A DNA stretch of 64,000 bases from Intestinibacillus massiliensis (GTDB lineage: Bacteria; Bacillota; Clostridia; Oscillospirales; Butyricicoccaceae). Of the stretch, positions 26,413 to 34,736 are shown piece by piece (within the stretch, counting starts at the first letter, position 1; every line of letters begins with the position of its first letter). The stretch spans positions 620,001 to 684,000 of the forward strand of contig JAJUJC010000001.1 of NCBI GenBank assembly GCA_029267335.1, written 5' to 3'. The position numbers and the translations under genes are program-made. The notes beneath the pieces were generated by a model that was not told the origin of the DNA, ran no database searches, and worked only from the letters and a program-made list of their open reading frames with translations.

Positions 26413-27687
26413 TTACGGCACATATTCAAACCAGAAGTCGTCGATGACGATGGTATCGCCTTCCTTGACGCCGAGTGCCTCGAGCTTTTCGTAGACACCT
26501 GCCTCCTGCAAGCGACGGTCGAGGTACATGCGGGATTCGTACTCGTCGACATTGATGCCGCTCATCAGGCGCTCTGCCCATACGCCCTCGATAGCGAAGG
26601 TATCGTCCTCCACCTTTTCGATGGTCATATCCGCCTCGGTGACTTCGATCTCCTGCGGGACGTACTCCGGCTCGTACACGATCACAGGCGGCAGCGTTTG
26701 CAGCGTATCCCATGTCTTACGGATCAGCTCACGCACGCCCTGCTGTGTCGCTGCGGACAGTTCCAGGAAATCATAGCCCTTTTCCTCTGCATAAGCGCGC
26801 AGGCGGTCGAGCATCGTGCGGTCGTCACCGAGCAGGTCGGTCTTGTTCGCAACCACAATCTGCGGGCGCTCCGCGAGGAATGTGCTGTAACCCGCAAGTT
26901 CTGCGTTGATCGTTTCGATATCCTCGATGGGGTCGCGCCCCTCGCTGCCCGAAGCGTCTACCAGATGCAGCAGCAGACGGCAGCGGTCGATATGGCGCAG
27001 GAAATCGTGTCCCAGACCCGCGCCCTCCGCCGCGCCTTCGATGATGCCGGGAATATCCGCCATGACGAAGGACTGCTCGTCCGCGACGCGCACGACGCCC
27101 AGATTGGGCACGAGCGTCGTGAAGTGATAGTTTGCGATCTTAGGGCGCGCCGCCGACACGACCGACAGGAGCGTCGACTTGCCGACATTCGGGAAGCCCA
27201 CCAGACCGACGTCCGCGAGCAGCTTGAGCTCGAGCGTCACGTCGATCTGCACGCCGGGCAGACCGGGCTTGGCAAAGCGCGGCGCCTGACGGGTCGGCGT
27301 TGCGAAATGGCTGTTGCCCCAACCGCCATTGCCGCCCTTTGCCGCGATAAACGGCTCGTCATCCGACATATCGTGGATGACCTGTCCGGTCTTTTGGTCG
27401 CGAATGATCGTGCCGCGCGGCACACGAATGACGAGATCGGTACCGTCCTTGCCCTTCATACGCTTGCCGCCGCCCGGCTCGCCATTCGTCGCGACATATT
27501 TGCGCTTGTAGCGGAAGTCGAGCAGCGTGGACAGATTATCGTCGACCCGAAAAATGATGCTGCCGCCGCGACCGCCGTCGCCGCCGTCCGGGCCGCCTGC
27601 GGCAACGTATTTCTCGCGGTGGAAACCCACCTTGCCGTCGCCGCCACGGCCGGCGATCAAACGGATTTTTGCTACGTCAATAAACAT
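26413..27687 (-). CDS. obgE: Obg-family GTPase
   Basis: GTPase that binds the large ribosomal subunit and affects ribosome assembly and stress or sporulation decisions. 424 residues: the glycine-rich Obg fold (RLIAGRGGDGKVGFHREKYV, GGDGGRGGSIIF), the G domain with G1 GFPNVGKST, G2 TTLVPNLG, G3 DIPGIIEGA and G4 NKTD, and a C-terminal OCT domain (about 345-424). The gene follows rpmA, as usual, but an intrinsic terminator lies between them. Confidence 0.95.
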   Translation of the reverse strand: MFIDVAKIRLIAGRGGDGKVGFHREKYVAAGGPDGGDGGRGGSIIFRVDDNLSTLLDFRYKRKYVATNGEPGGGKRMKGKDGTDLVIRVPRGTIIRDQKTGQVIHDMSDDEPFIAAKGGNGGWGNSHFATPTRQAPRFAKPGLPGVQIDVTLELKLLADVGLVGFPNVGKSTLLSVVSAARPKIANYHFTTLVPNLGVVRVADEQSFVMADIPGIIEGAAEGAGLGHDFLRHIDRCRLLLHLVDASGSEGRDPIEDIETINAELAGYSTFLAERPQIVVANKTDLLGDDRTMLDRLRAYAEEKGYDFLELSAATQQGVRELIRKTWDTLQTLPPVIVYEPEYVPQEIEVTEADMTIEKVEDDTFAIEGVWAERLMSGINVDEYESRMYLDRRLQEAGVYEKLEALGVKEGDTIVIDDFWFEYVP

Positions 27688-27721
27688 AAAACTTCCTCCT
27701 TTCCGGGGGAAAACCGCTGAA

Positions 27722-27755
27722 AAGAAAATCTCAGGCCGGTCGGCCTGAGATTTAG
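27722..27755 (-). terminator. Terminator between rpmA and obgE
   Basis: On the minus strand AAATCTCAGGCCG pairs with CGGCCTGAGATTT around a 2-base centre and is followed by TCTTTTC. It ends the rplU-prp-rpmA unit 11 bases after the rpmA stop. Confidence 0.75.
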
Positions 27756-27765
27756 GTCTGCATTC

Positions 27766-28044
27766 TTACTGCGGATATACCGAAACCTTCTTGCGGTCCT
27801 TGCCGACACGCTCGAAGCGGACAACACCGGTCACCTTGGCGAACAGGGTATCGTCAGAGCCGATACCGACGTTCGTGCCCGGATGGATCTTCGTGCCGCG
27901 CTGGCGAACCAAAATGTTGCCTGCCGGAACGAACTGACCGTCCGCACGCTTCACGCCAAGGCGCTGCGCCGCAGAGTCACGACCGTTCTTGGTCGAACCA
28001 ACGCCCTTTTTATGAGCGAAAAACTGTAAGCTAATCTTAAGCAT
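27766..28044 (-). CDS. rpmA: 50S ribosomal protein L27 with cleavable leader
   Basis: 92-residue L27. I place the start at the ATG at 28044, behind GGAGG. The protein begins [24 protein letters not shown]: the LQFFA leader is the Prp cleavage motif known from Staphylococcus and other Firmicutes, and the mature protein starts at His11. The body ([34 protein letters not shown]) is typical; the N-terminus reaches the peptidyl-transferase centre. The gene starts within the last codons of prp (8-base overlap). Confidence 0.95.
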   Translation of the reverse strand: MLKISLQFFAHKKGVGSTKNGRDSAAQRLGVKRADGQFVPAGNILVRQRGTKIHPGTNVGIGSDDTLFAKVTGVVRFERVGKDRKKVSVYPQ

Positions 28045-28378
28045 CGTATTGCACCTCCGTAACTTTAATGAATTGGCTATACTCCTTTTCGAGTTCTCCA
28101 TAGTGCACACGCAGCGCACGCAGCGCATGCTGTGCTTCTCTGTCCTCGTCGGCCGTCATGCCGTCGGGCAGGGTGATCTGGATGAACGTCGATTCCTGAT
28201 CGACTTTTGTATCGATATCAAGCAGGAGCACATCATCGAGCAGCACATGCACAAGCTGCATGCCGCTCGTGATCGCAGCACAGACGATATCCTCGCCCTC
28301 CTCCGCAAAACCGGCGTGACCGGATGCGCTGACGGACTTGAACTTACCGCGCTGCTTTTTGAAAACGACCTGCGTCAT
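28037..28378 (-). CDS. prp: Ribosomal-processing cysteine protease Prp
   Basis: 113-residue protease that removes the L27 N-terminal leader, an essential step in Firmicutes that carry it. The catalytic pair is visible as [19 protein letters not shown]: His21 and Cys33, 12 residues apart as in Staphylococcus Prp. It sits between rplU (3 bases upstream) and rpmA (8-base overlap), the standard place, and its presence with the LQFFA leader of L27 is self-consistent. Confidence 0.95.
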   Translation of the reverse strand: MTQVVFKKQRGKFKSVSASGHAGFAEEGEDIVCAAITSGMQLVHVLLDDVLLLDIDTKVDQESTFIQITLPDGMTADEDREAQHALRALRVHYGELEKEYSQFIKVTEVQYDA

Positions 28379-28381
28379 GAC

Positions 28382-28693
28382 TTACGCGTTGATCGCGCTG
28401 ATCGTGACCTTGGTGTAGGGCTGTCTGTGACCCTGACGTTTTCTGTAGCCCTTCTTCGGCTTCATCTTGAAGATGTTGATCTTCTTCTGCTTGCCGGTCT
28501 TGTCGGCAGTGCCGGAAACACTCGCGCCGTCGACATAGGGAGCGCCGACCTTCAGGCCGTCGCCATTGCCGACTGCGAGAACCTTGTCAAACGTGACACT
28601 GGAGCCGTCTTCGACGCCCAGCTTCTCAACGTAGATCACGTCGCCTTCGGAAACTTTGTACTGCTTGCCACCGGTCTCTAAAATCGCATACAT
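28382..28693 (-). CDS. rplU: 50S ribosomal protein L21
   Basis: 103-residue L21 from the ATG at 28693 ([20 protein letters not shown]) behind AGAGGTG; the open frame continues 11 codons upstream through the leader. The C-terminal basic signature [20 protein letters not shown] is intact. First gene of rplU-prp-rpmA, preceded by a structured leader and a consensus promoter. Confidence 0.95.
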   Translation of the reverse strand: MYAILETGGKQYKVSEGDVIYVEKLGVEDGSSVTFDKVLAVGNGDGLKVGAPYVDGASVSGTADKTGKQKKINIFKMKPKKGYRKRQGHRQPYTKVTISAINA

Positions 28694-28785
28694 ACGGTAG
28701 CACCTCTCTTTCTTTTGTAGAGTCACGCTCGTGCGGGCGCTGTCCTTATAGTGGACAGACTAATAAAACCCGCTTAATGCGGCTT
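28694..28785 (-). ncRNA. Structured 5' leader of rplU (probable L21 leader)
   Basis: About 90 nt between the predicted transcription start and the rplU ribosome-binding site. It contains a GCCGCATTAAGCGGG hairpin near the 5' end, a CTGTCC-N6-GGACAG hairpin (28740-28757), and a further G/C-rich pairing. Firmicutes carry an autoregulatory L21 leader at this place; assignment to that family is by position and general shape. Confidence 0.5.
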
Positions 28786-28790
28786 TTCAT

Positions 28791-28819
28791 AGGATACCAT
28801 GCTTTCCGACCGCTGTCAA
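28791..28819 (-). promoter_or_regulatory. Sigma-A promoter of rplU-prp-rpmA
   Basis: Minus-strand consensus TTGACA (28814-28819), 17-bp spacer, TATCCT (28791-28796). Confidence 0.8.
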
Positions 28820-28919
28820 CGATTTTGCGCAAAGTTTTCTGATGATTTTGCGCTGCGCAAATTGCTTTTTTTTGTGATATAATAAGCTTATCCGTTTTTG
28901 AGAAGGGAAATGAGAGCTC

Positions 28920-29780
28920 ATGGAAAGTAAAACCGCGCGACTGCTGACAGACAGCATCTGCTTCCTTTTTGGAAGCCTGCTATTTGCGTGCTCGGTCAAC
29001 ATCTTCACCGCGCCGAACGGCATCGCACCGGGCGGCATCACGGGCGCCGCCACACTGATTCAGGCAATCAGCGGCGCGCCGATCGGCGTAATGTCGATTG
29101 TGCTCAACGTACCGCTGTTTCTCTGGGGAATCAAGGCGCGCAGCGCCAAAGCGATGGTCAAATCTGCGGTTGCGGTCGTGCTCGTGTCGGCAGCCATCGA
29201 CCTGACCGCGCCGCTGCTGCCCGCCTACCGTGGGGACGGTATGCTGGTCGCGATCTTCGGCGGTGTGCTATCGGGCGCGGGACTTGCGCTCATCTTCCTG
29301 CGCGGCGGCACGACCGGCGGCACCGACCTCGCCGCTTCGCTGCTCGCGCGCCGTTTTCCGCATATGCCGGTCGGGCGGCTGCTTATCCTAATCGACATGC
29401 CGATCGTGTTGCTGTCTGCCTTGGTGTTCCACAGCATCGAAAGTCCGATGTATGCGATCATCGTCATTTATCTGACCTCCAAGGTCATTGACGGTGTGCT
29501 GTACGGTGCGGATTCCGGCAAACTGCTCTATATCTTTTCTAAGGAGAACGAGCGCATCAAACGTGAGATTTTGCAACTGCCGCGCGGCGTGACCGAGCTG
29601 TATGCACGCGGCAGCTACACCGGACGGGACTTTGAGGTGCTGCTTGTCGCGGTACGCCGTGCGGAGGTGTACCGGGTGCGGCAGATCATCCTGTCCGCCG
29701 ACCCGAATGCTTTCGTCATTGCCGCGGAAGCGAGCCAGATCGTGGGCGAGGGCTTTACCCCGCTCATTCCCGAGGACTAA
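28920..29780 (+). CDS. YitT-family membrane protein (DUF161 plus DUF2179)
   Basis: 286 residues with five to six membrane helices in the first 190 (including FTAPNGIAPGGITGAATLIQA and the Gly-rich LRGGTTGGTDLAASLLAR) followed by a soluble C-terminal DUF2179 domain (YIFSKENERIKREILQLPRGVTELYARGSYTG split across its strands). The architecture and length match the YitT family, common in Firmicutes and of undetermined function. A TATAAT box lies about 38 bases upstream of the ATG. It ends in a hairpin shared with folD. Confidence 0.9.
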   Translation: MESKTARLLTDSICFLFGSLLFACSVNIFTAPNGIAPGGITGAATLIQAISGAPIGVMSIVLNVPLFLWGIKARSAKAMVKSAVAVVLVSAAIDLTAPLLPAYRGDGMLVAIFGGVLSGAGLALIFLRGGTTGGTDLAASLLARRFPHMPVGRLLILIDMPIVLLSALVFHSIESPMYAIIVIYLTSKVIDGVLYGADSGKLLYIFSKENERIKREILQLPRGVTELYARGSYTGRDFEVLLVAVRRAEVYRVRQIILSADPNAFVIAAEASQIVGEGFTPLIPED

Positions 29781-29784
29781 CAGA

Positions 29785-29828
29785 AACAGCGCGCCATGAC
29801 CCGTTTGCGGTTGCGGCGCGCTGTTTTG
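29785..29828. terminator. Convergent terminator between the YitT gene and folD
   Basis: Arms AACAGCGCGCC (29785-29795) and GGCGCGCTGTT (29815-29825) with a 19-base loop region and T-rich continuation on the plus strand. Confidence 0.65.
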
Positions 29829-29830
29829 CT

Positions 29831-30688
29831 TTATTGGGTGATGCCGTGCTGAAGCTTTGCCGCCTTGAGCGTGTTTTTCATAAGCATCGTAATGGTCATG
29901 GGACCGACGCCGCCGGGCACGGGCGTCATATAACCCGCTTTTTCCATGACGGCAGGATCGACGTCACCGCACACCTTGCCCTCAGCGTTGCGGTTCATGC
30001 CGACGTCGATGACGGTCGCGCCTTCCTTGACCATGTCGGGCGTGACGAAAGCCGCCTTACCGATCGCCGCGACCAGAATATCCGCACGGCGGCAGACCTC
30101 CGCGAGATCCCGTGTGCGGCTGTGGGTGATCGTCACGGTACCGTGACGGTGGAGCAGCAGCATGCTCATAGGCTTGCCCACGATGTTTGAGCGTCCGATA
30201 ACGACGCACTCCTTCCCCTTGGGGTCGATCCCATACTCGTCGAGCAGCTCCATGACGCCCGCGGGCGTGCAGGGCAGAAAATCAAAATCACCGATCATGA
30301 TCTTGCCGACGTTGACCGGATGGAACGCATCGACATCCTTCTTCGGGTCGATCGCCGCGATGACCGCCTCCTCGCTGATATGCGCGGGCACGGGCATCTG
30401 GCACAGGATGCCGGAGACGGCCGGACTTGCGTTGAGCTGCTCGATCAGACCGATGAGCTGCTCCTGCGAGGTCTCCGCGGGCAGCGTGTATTTTTCACTG
30501 TAAAAGCCGCACTCCTCGCACGCCTTTTCCTTATTGCGCACATAGATCTGGCTCGCAGGGTCCTCGCCTACGATGATGACCGCAAGACCGGGCGTTACGC
30601 CGCGCGCCTTGAGCTTTTCGGTCTCCGCGAGGATGCTGCCCCGCACCTTTGCGGACAGCGCCTTGCCGTCCATCTTGATCGCACTCAT
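29831..30688 (-). CDS. folD: Bifunctional methylenetetrahydrofolate dehydrogenase/cyclohydrolase
   Basis: Interconverts 5,10-methylene- and 10-formyl-tetrahydrofolate. The start is the ATG at 30688 (MSAIKMDGKALSAKVRG), with GAGGAGGAG upstream and a 4-base overlap with lgt; the open frame upstream belongs to lgt in another reading frame. Landmarks are the catalytic Tyr-Lys region SQIYVRNKEKACEECG, GILCQMPVPAHI, the second FolD signature PCTPAGVMELL and the nucleotide loop VIGRSNIVGKPMS, then PVPGGVGPMTITMLM. 285 residues. Confidence 0.95.
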   Translation of the reverse strand: MSAIKMDGKALSAKVRGSILAETEKLKARGVTPGLAVIIVGEDPASQIYVRNKEKACEECGFYSEKYTLPAETSQEQLIGLIEQLNASPAVSGILCQMPVPAHISEEAVIAAIDPKKDVDAFHPVNVGKIMIGDFDFLPCTPAGVMELLDEYGIDPKGKECVVIGRSNIVGKPMSMLLLHRHGTVTITHSRTRDLAEVCRRADILVAAIGKAAFVTPDMVKEGATVIDVGMNRNAEGKVCGDVDPAVMEKAGYMTPVPGGVGPMTITMLMKNTLKAAKLQHGITQ

Positions 30689-31593
30689 GTGTGCTCCTCC
30701 TCGTTGTCGTTGTGTGTGGTGGGTGTGGTGGATTCGGGCTGCGGATCGGATGCGGGCGCGACGCTCTCGCCGCGTTCCTGCGGCACTGCTACCTGTACCG
30801 GTACTGCAAGCACAGGATGCGCGCGACGTCCGCGCACGATGAGTGCAAGCGCGATTAGAAAGGTTGCCGCGGCGAGCAGTTGGGACACGCGCAGACCGGT
30901 GCCGCCGATGTAAAGGCTGTCGGTGCGCATGCCCTCGATGAACATGCGCCCGAAGCCGTACCATGTGAGATAGCCCAGAAAAATCTCACCCGAAAAGCGG
31001 CGTTTCTTCGCCCAGAAATGCAGAACGAAAAAGCCGATGAAAGTCCATGCGGATTCATAGAAAAAGGTCGGATGCACACCCTGCGCTCCGTCGATCACCA
31101 TGCGCCACGGCAGATCGGTCGGCCCGCCGTGCGCCTCGGCATTGACAAAATTGCCCCATCTGCCGATGCACTGCCCGATGAGCAGACCGCGCGCAGCGAG
31201 ATCGCCCATATCGGGAATGCTCAGGCGCTTCCACTTGCCGTAAATAATGACGGAAAGCACCGCACCGATGACGCCGCCGTAAATCGCGATGCCGCCGTGC
31301 CAGATCTTAAAGATCTCGCTCAGGTTGTCCTTATAACTGTCCCAGCTGAATGCGACATAATAGATACGCGCGCAGATGATGCCGAGCGGCACGCCGAGCA
31401 GCACTGCATCGAACACGTTATCCTGTGTGAAACCATAGTCCTTCGCGTGACGCGAAAGATACCACGCCGCAAGGATGAAGCCCGCACAGATGATGATGCC
31501 ATACCAATAAATGTCTTTTCCGAACAGATTGAATGCGACGCGATTGAGCGTGAAACGCACGCCCAACCCCGGAAATTCGACTACATGCTCCAT
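30685..31593 (-). CDS. lgt: Prolipoprotein diacylglyceryl transferase
   Basis: Integral membrane enzyme that attaches diacylglycerol to the lipobox cysteine of lipoproteins such as the sugar-binding protein at 46.5 kb. 302 residues with about seven membrane helices, HGGIAIYGGVIGAVL, the Lgt signature GRWGNFVNAEAHGG, and HPTFFYESAW. After residue about 265 there is a 35-residue polar, acidic C-terminal tail (PASDPQPESTTPTTHND) that is not part of the core family and looks disordered. It overlaps folD by 4 bases. Confidence 0.94.
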   Translation of the reverse strand: MEHVVEFPGLGVRFTLNRVAFNLFGKDIYWYGIIICAGFILAAWYLSRHAKDYGFTQDNVFDAVLLGVPLGIICARIYYVAFSWDSYKDNLSEIFKIWHGGIAIYGGVIGAVLSVIIYGKWKRLSIPDMGDLAARGLLIGQCIGRWGNFVNAEAHGGPTDLPWRMVIDGAQGVHPTFFYESAWTFIGFFVLHFWAKKRRFSGEIFLGYLTWYGFGRMFIEGMRTDSLYIGGTGLRVSQLLAAATFLIALALIVRGRRAHPVLAVPVQVAVPQERGESVAPASDPQPESTTPTTHNDNEEEHT

Positions 31594-31611
31594 TGTTGTC
31601 TCTCCTCCCGC

Positions 31612-32880
31612 TTATGACAGCGGCTCGACGACCGAGAGTGTCGCGCGGTCGGGTCGCGCCCAACGCGCCAACATATCCTGCACGTCGCGCGCGGTGAGCT
31701 CCGCAAAGATCGCGGGGAAATTGAGCATTTCTTCGCAGCCGAACGCCGCCTCGACCTGCATGCGTGCGAAGTCGTCCGGCTCGTCGAGCGCGCGTACCAT
31801 CATGCCATAGCGTGCATTGCGCACGCGCTCAAACAGCGCTTCATCCACACCGTGCAGCGCAAGCGCCGCCGCCTCATCGAGCACCGCGTCGCGCACCGCG
31901 CCGGGATCGCGGCTCTCGCCGCCGAACACCGCGCATGCCGCCTGCGGAAACAGATTGTATTCCACGTCGAAGCTCGCGTTGATGAGCCGCTCCTCATACA
32001 GCCGCGCATACAGCGGCGAGGTTTTGCCGCACAGCACCGTGGTCGCGATGTCACCCAGAATACCGCGACGCATCCGGCTTTCCTTTTCCGCGAGCGGCTC
32101 GTCCTTGATGCCGAGCATGAAAGTCGGCAGGGACACCGCCATGCGGCGCGATACCTCATTGCGCGCGATCGCAGGGCGGCGGCTGCCGTAGTGCCGCTGT
32201 CCAATCTTCTCACTCTTCGCGGGGGAGAACTTCGACGCCATCGCGCAGATGGTTTCGAAATCCGCATTGCCGACCACGGCGAGCACCATATTGGACGGGC
32301 TGTAAAACGCACGATGGCAGGTAAACAGGGTCTCCTTGGTGATCTTGGCGATGCTCTCGACGCTGCCCGCGATCGAGCGGCGCACCGGATGCTCGCGGTA
32401 CAGCCCCTCGAACATGCCGACCATCGCCTGCCAGCCCGGCGTGTCGTCCATCATACCGATTTCCTGCCCGATGATACCCTTTTCCTTTTCGACGTTCTCG
32501 TCGGTAAAATAGGGTGTATACACAAAGCGCAGCAGAATCTCGAGATTTTCCTCAAACCGATCGGTGCAGGAAAAATGATAGGCGGTCATGACATGGCTTG
32601 TGAAGGCGTTCGGAGACGCGCCGGTTGCCGCAAATTTTTGCAGTGCGTTGCCGTCCTCATCCTCGAACATCTTGTGCTCGAGAAAATGCGCGACACCGGT
32701 CGGCGTGTCGTAGCGCTTGCCGTCGAGCGTGAAGCTCTCATCGACCGAACCAAAATTGGTCGCGAGCATGGCAAAGGTCTTGGAAAATCCGGGCTTCGGA
32801 TAGTAATAAATGCGCAGTCCATTCGGGAGCGTTGCGGAAAACTGGGTCTCTCCGAGCGCCATAAAACGTTTTTCGGTCAT
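31612..32880 (-). CDS. yfmH: M16-family peptidase, YfmH type
   Basis: 422-residue pitrilysin-family protein with an intact zinc motif HFLEH in TGVAHFLEHKMFE (about 64-68) and the downstream acidic region NVEKEKGIIGQEIGMMDD that supplies the third ligand. In B. subtilis the paralogous pair YfmF/YfmH is linked to 5-aminopentanol modification of elongation factor P. The companion gene upstream overlaps by 4 bases and lacks the zinc motif, so the two probably form the usual active/inactive heterodimer. Confidence 0.9.
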   Translation of the reverse strand: MTEKRFMALGETQFSATLPNGLRIYYYPKPGFSKTFAMLATNFGSVDESFTLDGKRYDTPTGVAHFLEHKMFEDEDGNALQKFAATGASPNAFTSHVMTAYHFSCTDRFEENLEILLRFVYTPYFTDENVEKEKGIIGQEIGMMDDTPGWQAMVGMFEGLYREHPVRRSIAGSVESIAKITKETLFTCHRAFYSPSNMVLAVVGNADFETICAMASKFSPAKSEKIGQRHYGSRRPAIARNEVSRRMAVSLPTFMLGIKDEPLAEKESRMRRGILGDIATTVLCGKTSPLYARLYEERLINASFDVEYNLFPQAACAVFGGESRDPGAVRDAVLDEAAALALHGVDEALFERVRNARYGMMVRALDEPDDFARMQVEAAFGCEEMLNFPAIFAELTARDVQDMLARWARPDRATLSVVEPLS

Positions 32881-34154
32881 GCGCCCACCCCCTTTAAGAA
32901 ATAAATCGTATCGAGCTTGATCTTGCCCGCGACTGCGAGCATTTCCGCGCGTGTGACGCGCTCGATGCGCGCCATGAGCGCATCCACATCCCAGTCCAGT
33001 CCCTCGACCGCCTGCCCCAGCCAGAACTGTTGCAGCGACACTGGGCTGTCCTGCATGGAGCGCAGCGCGCTGTGCACGGTGCGCCGTGCGGTCTCGACCT
33101 CTTCGTCGGTCAAGCCGCCGCTTTGCAGGTCGGCAAGCTGACGCAGGATCTCGTCGCGCGCGACCTCAAAGTTTTCGTTCTCGATACCCGAGGTGACGGA
33201 TAAAATTCCCTTCTGCCGCTCGAGCGTCGACGATGCATAGTAGCACAGCGACCGCTTTTCGCGCACATTGAGGAACAGGCGCGAGCTGGTCGAACCGCCA
33301 AACGCGTTATTGAGCAGCATCAGTGCGGGATAGTCCTCGTCCGCACCGGTCACGCCCGTACGGAAGCCGAGCGATAGCTTGCCCTGCCGCACGTTCATCT
33401 CTTCGACTACGGTGCGCACCGCGCCCGCGGGCTGCGCACGCACTTCGGTGCGCGGCATGGCATACGTCCCTTGGGAACGGGCGGTGAGTGCGCGGGAGAA
33501 CGCGTCTTCGACCGTATCCGGTGGCATGGAGCCGCAGTAGAACAGCTCGATGCATGCGCCCTCGAGCGCGTGACGATAAGCGGCGTACAATGCTTTCGGG
33601 GTAAGCGCACGCGCGCCCGGGGCCGTGCCGTATTCGCTCAGACCAAATGCCTCGCCCTCGCACATGACCTCGTGCAGCCGGCGCAGCGCGTAGGAACGCG
33701 GGTCGTTTTTGAGTGCTTCGATGCGGTCGGCAAGGTTTTCTTTTTCGCTCGCGACATACTCCGGCGCGAATGCACCATCCTTAATATAAGGTGTCTGCCA
33801 GAACGACGCGAGCAGGTCGACCGCGCGCGCGGTCAGTCCGGTATCGTTCGCGGCGTACTTTTCGTCGATGACGTCCGCAAGAAAGCCCAGAATCAGGCTT
33901 TCGCCGCGCTTGCGCACGATCGGTTCGATGCGCGCGCCGTATAATTCGTCGAGCGCGGTACCAAGCTGCTGCATATCGGGATAAGCCGCCGTACCGCGGC
34001 GCAGCACGCGCGGCAGCGCGGCACGCGCCGAGGCTTCTTCCCCGCCGAGCGGCAGCACAAGGCATGCACTCATCACGGAGGTCTTGAAGCGCGCACTCGG
34101 CACAATGGTCAGCTGCACGCCGTCGCCCAGCGTTTTGCGTATCATTTGTTGCAT
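32877..34154 (-). CDS. yfmF: M16-family protein without zinc motif, YfmF type
   Basis: 425 residues of M16 fold with no HxxEH at the expected place (the stretch LGGEEASARAALPRVLRRGT replaces it), but with the R/Y-type C-domain segment NAFGGSTSSRLFLNVREKRSLCYYASS used for substrate binding in the partner subunits. It pairs with yfmH (4-base overlap). First gene of yfmF-yfmH-lgt-folD. Confidence 0.9.
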   Translation of the reverse strand: MQQMIRKTLGDGVQLTIVPSARFKTSVMSACLVLPLGGEEASARAALPRVLRRGTAAYPDMQQLGTALDELYGARIEPIVRKRGESLILGFLADVIDEKYAANDTGLTARAVDLLASFWQTPYIKDGAFAPEYVASEKENLADRIEALKNDPRSYALRRLHEVMCEGEAFGLSEYGTAPGARALTPKALYAAYRHALEGACIELFYCGSMPPDTVEDAFSRALTARSQGTYAMPRTEVRAQPAGAVRTVVEEMNVRQGKLSLGFRTGVTGADEDYPALMLLNNAFGGSTSSRLFLNVREKRSLCYYASSTLERQKGILSVTSGIENENFEVARDEILRQLADLQSGGLTDEEVETARRTVHSALRSMQDSPVSLQQFWLGQAVEGLDWDVDALMARIERVTRAEMLAVAGKIKLDTIYFLKGVGA

Positions 34155-34190
34155 ATGCTTTCCTCTTTTCGGAAAAATAATCTAGTTTAG

Positions 34191-34219
34191 AGTATACCCG
34201 TTTTCCCCTCTAAAGTCCA
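34191..34219 (-). promoter_or_regulatory. Probable promoter of yfmF-yfmH-lgt-folD
   Basis: Minus-strand TGGACT (34214-34219), 17-bp spacer and TATACT (34191-34196), 37 bases upstream of the yfmF start. Confidence 0.5.
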
Positions 34220-34266
34220 GTATGCAGGTTGTAAACAATTTTTATCAGAGATACGAAAAAAATCTC

Positions 34267-34295
34267 TTGACAAAAAAACGGTTATCCTGTAATAT
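34267..34295 (+). promoter_or_regulatory. Sigma-A promoter of ylxM-ffh
   Basis: Perfect -35 TTGACA (34267-34272), 17-bp spacer, TAATAT (34290-34295) followed by AATTAA; 53 bases before the ylxM start. Confidence 0.8.
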
Positions 34296-34347
34296 AATTA
34301 ACGTTGTAGTTGTAAAGGCATTCCGCTTTACATCAGGAGGTGGGCGC

Positions 34348-34713
34348 ATGAAAAACAAACCCTTCGAGATGTGCCTGCTGTTCGATTTTTACGGCGACAT
34401 CCTGACAGAGAAACAGCACGAGCTGTTCGATCTCTACTATAATGAGGATCTTTCCCTCGCGGAGATCTCCGAGCATGTCGGCATCACCCGACAGGGCGTG
34501 CGTGACAGCATCGTCCGCGCGGAGCACACGCTGCGGGACATGGAGCACAAGCTCGGTCTGGTCGCGCGCTACGGCAACATCGAAGCGCGTCTGGAAGAGC
34601 TGACAAGCGACCTGCGCGAGATCCACCTCATCAACTGTAACAAATACCGCAATCAGGACATCGCCCGTCTGGTCAGCCACATGGGTGCGTGTCTCGAATC
34701 CATTTCAGGCTGA
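34348..34713 (+). CDS. ylxM: YlxM-family DNA-binding protein
   Basis: 121-residue helix-turn-helix protein of the YlxM/UPF0122 family, encoded next to ffh in Firmicutes and thought to modulate the SRP pathway. The start is the ATG at 34348 behind AGGAGG. Its helix-turn-helix resembles sigma factor region 4 (LTEKQHELFDLYYNEDLSLA, EISEHVGITRQGVRDSIVRAE). The gene ends 23 bases before ffh. Confidence 0.93.
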   Translation: MKNKPFEMCLLFDFYGDILTEKQHELFDLYYNEDLSLAEISEHVGITRQGVRDSIVRAEHTLRDMEHKLGLVARYGNIEARLEELTSDLREIHLINCNKYRNQDIARLVSHMGACLESISG

Positions 34714-34736
34714 GCGCCGCATCGACGGAGGGCACT

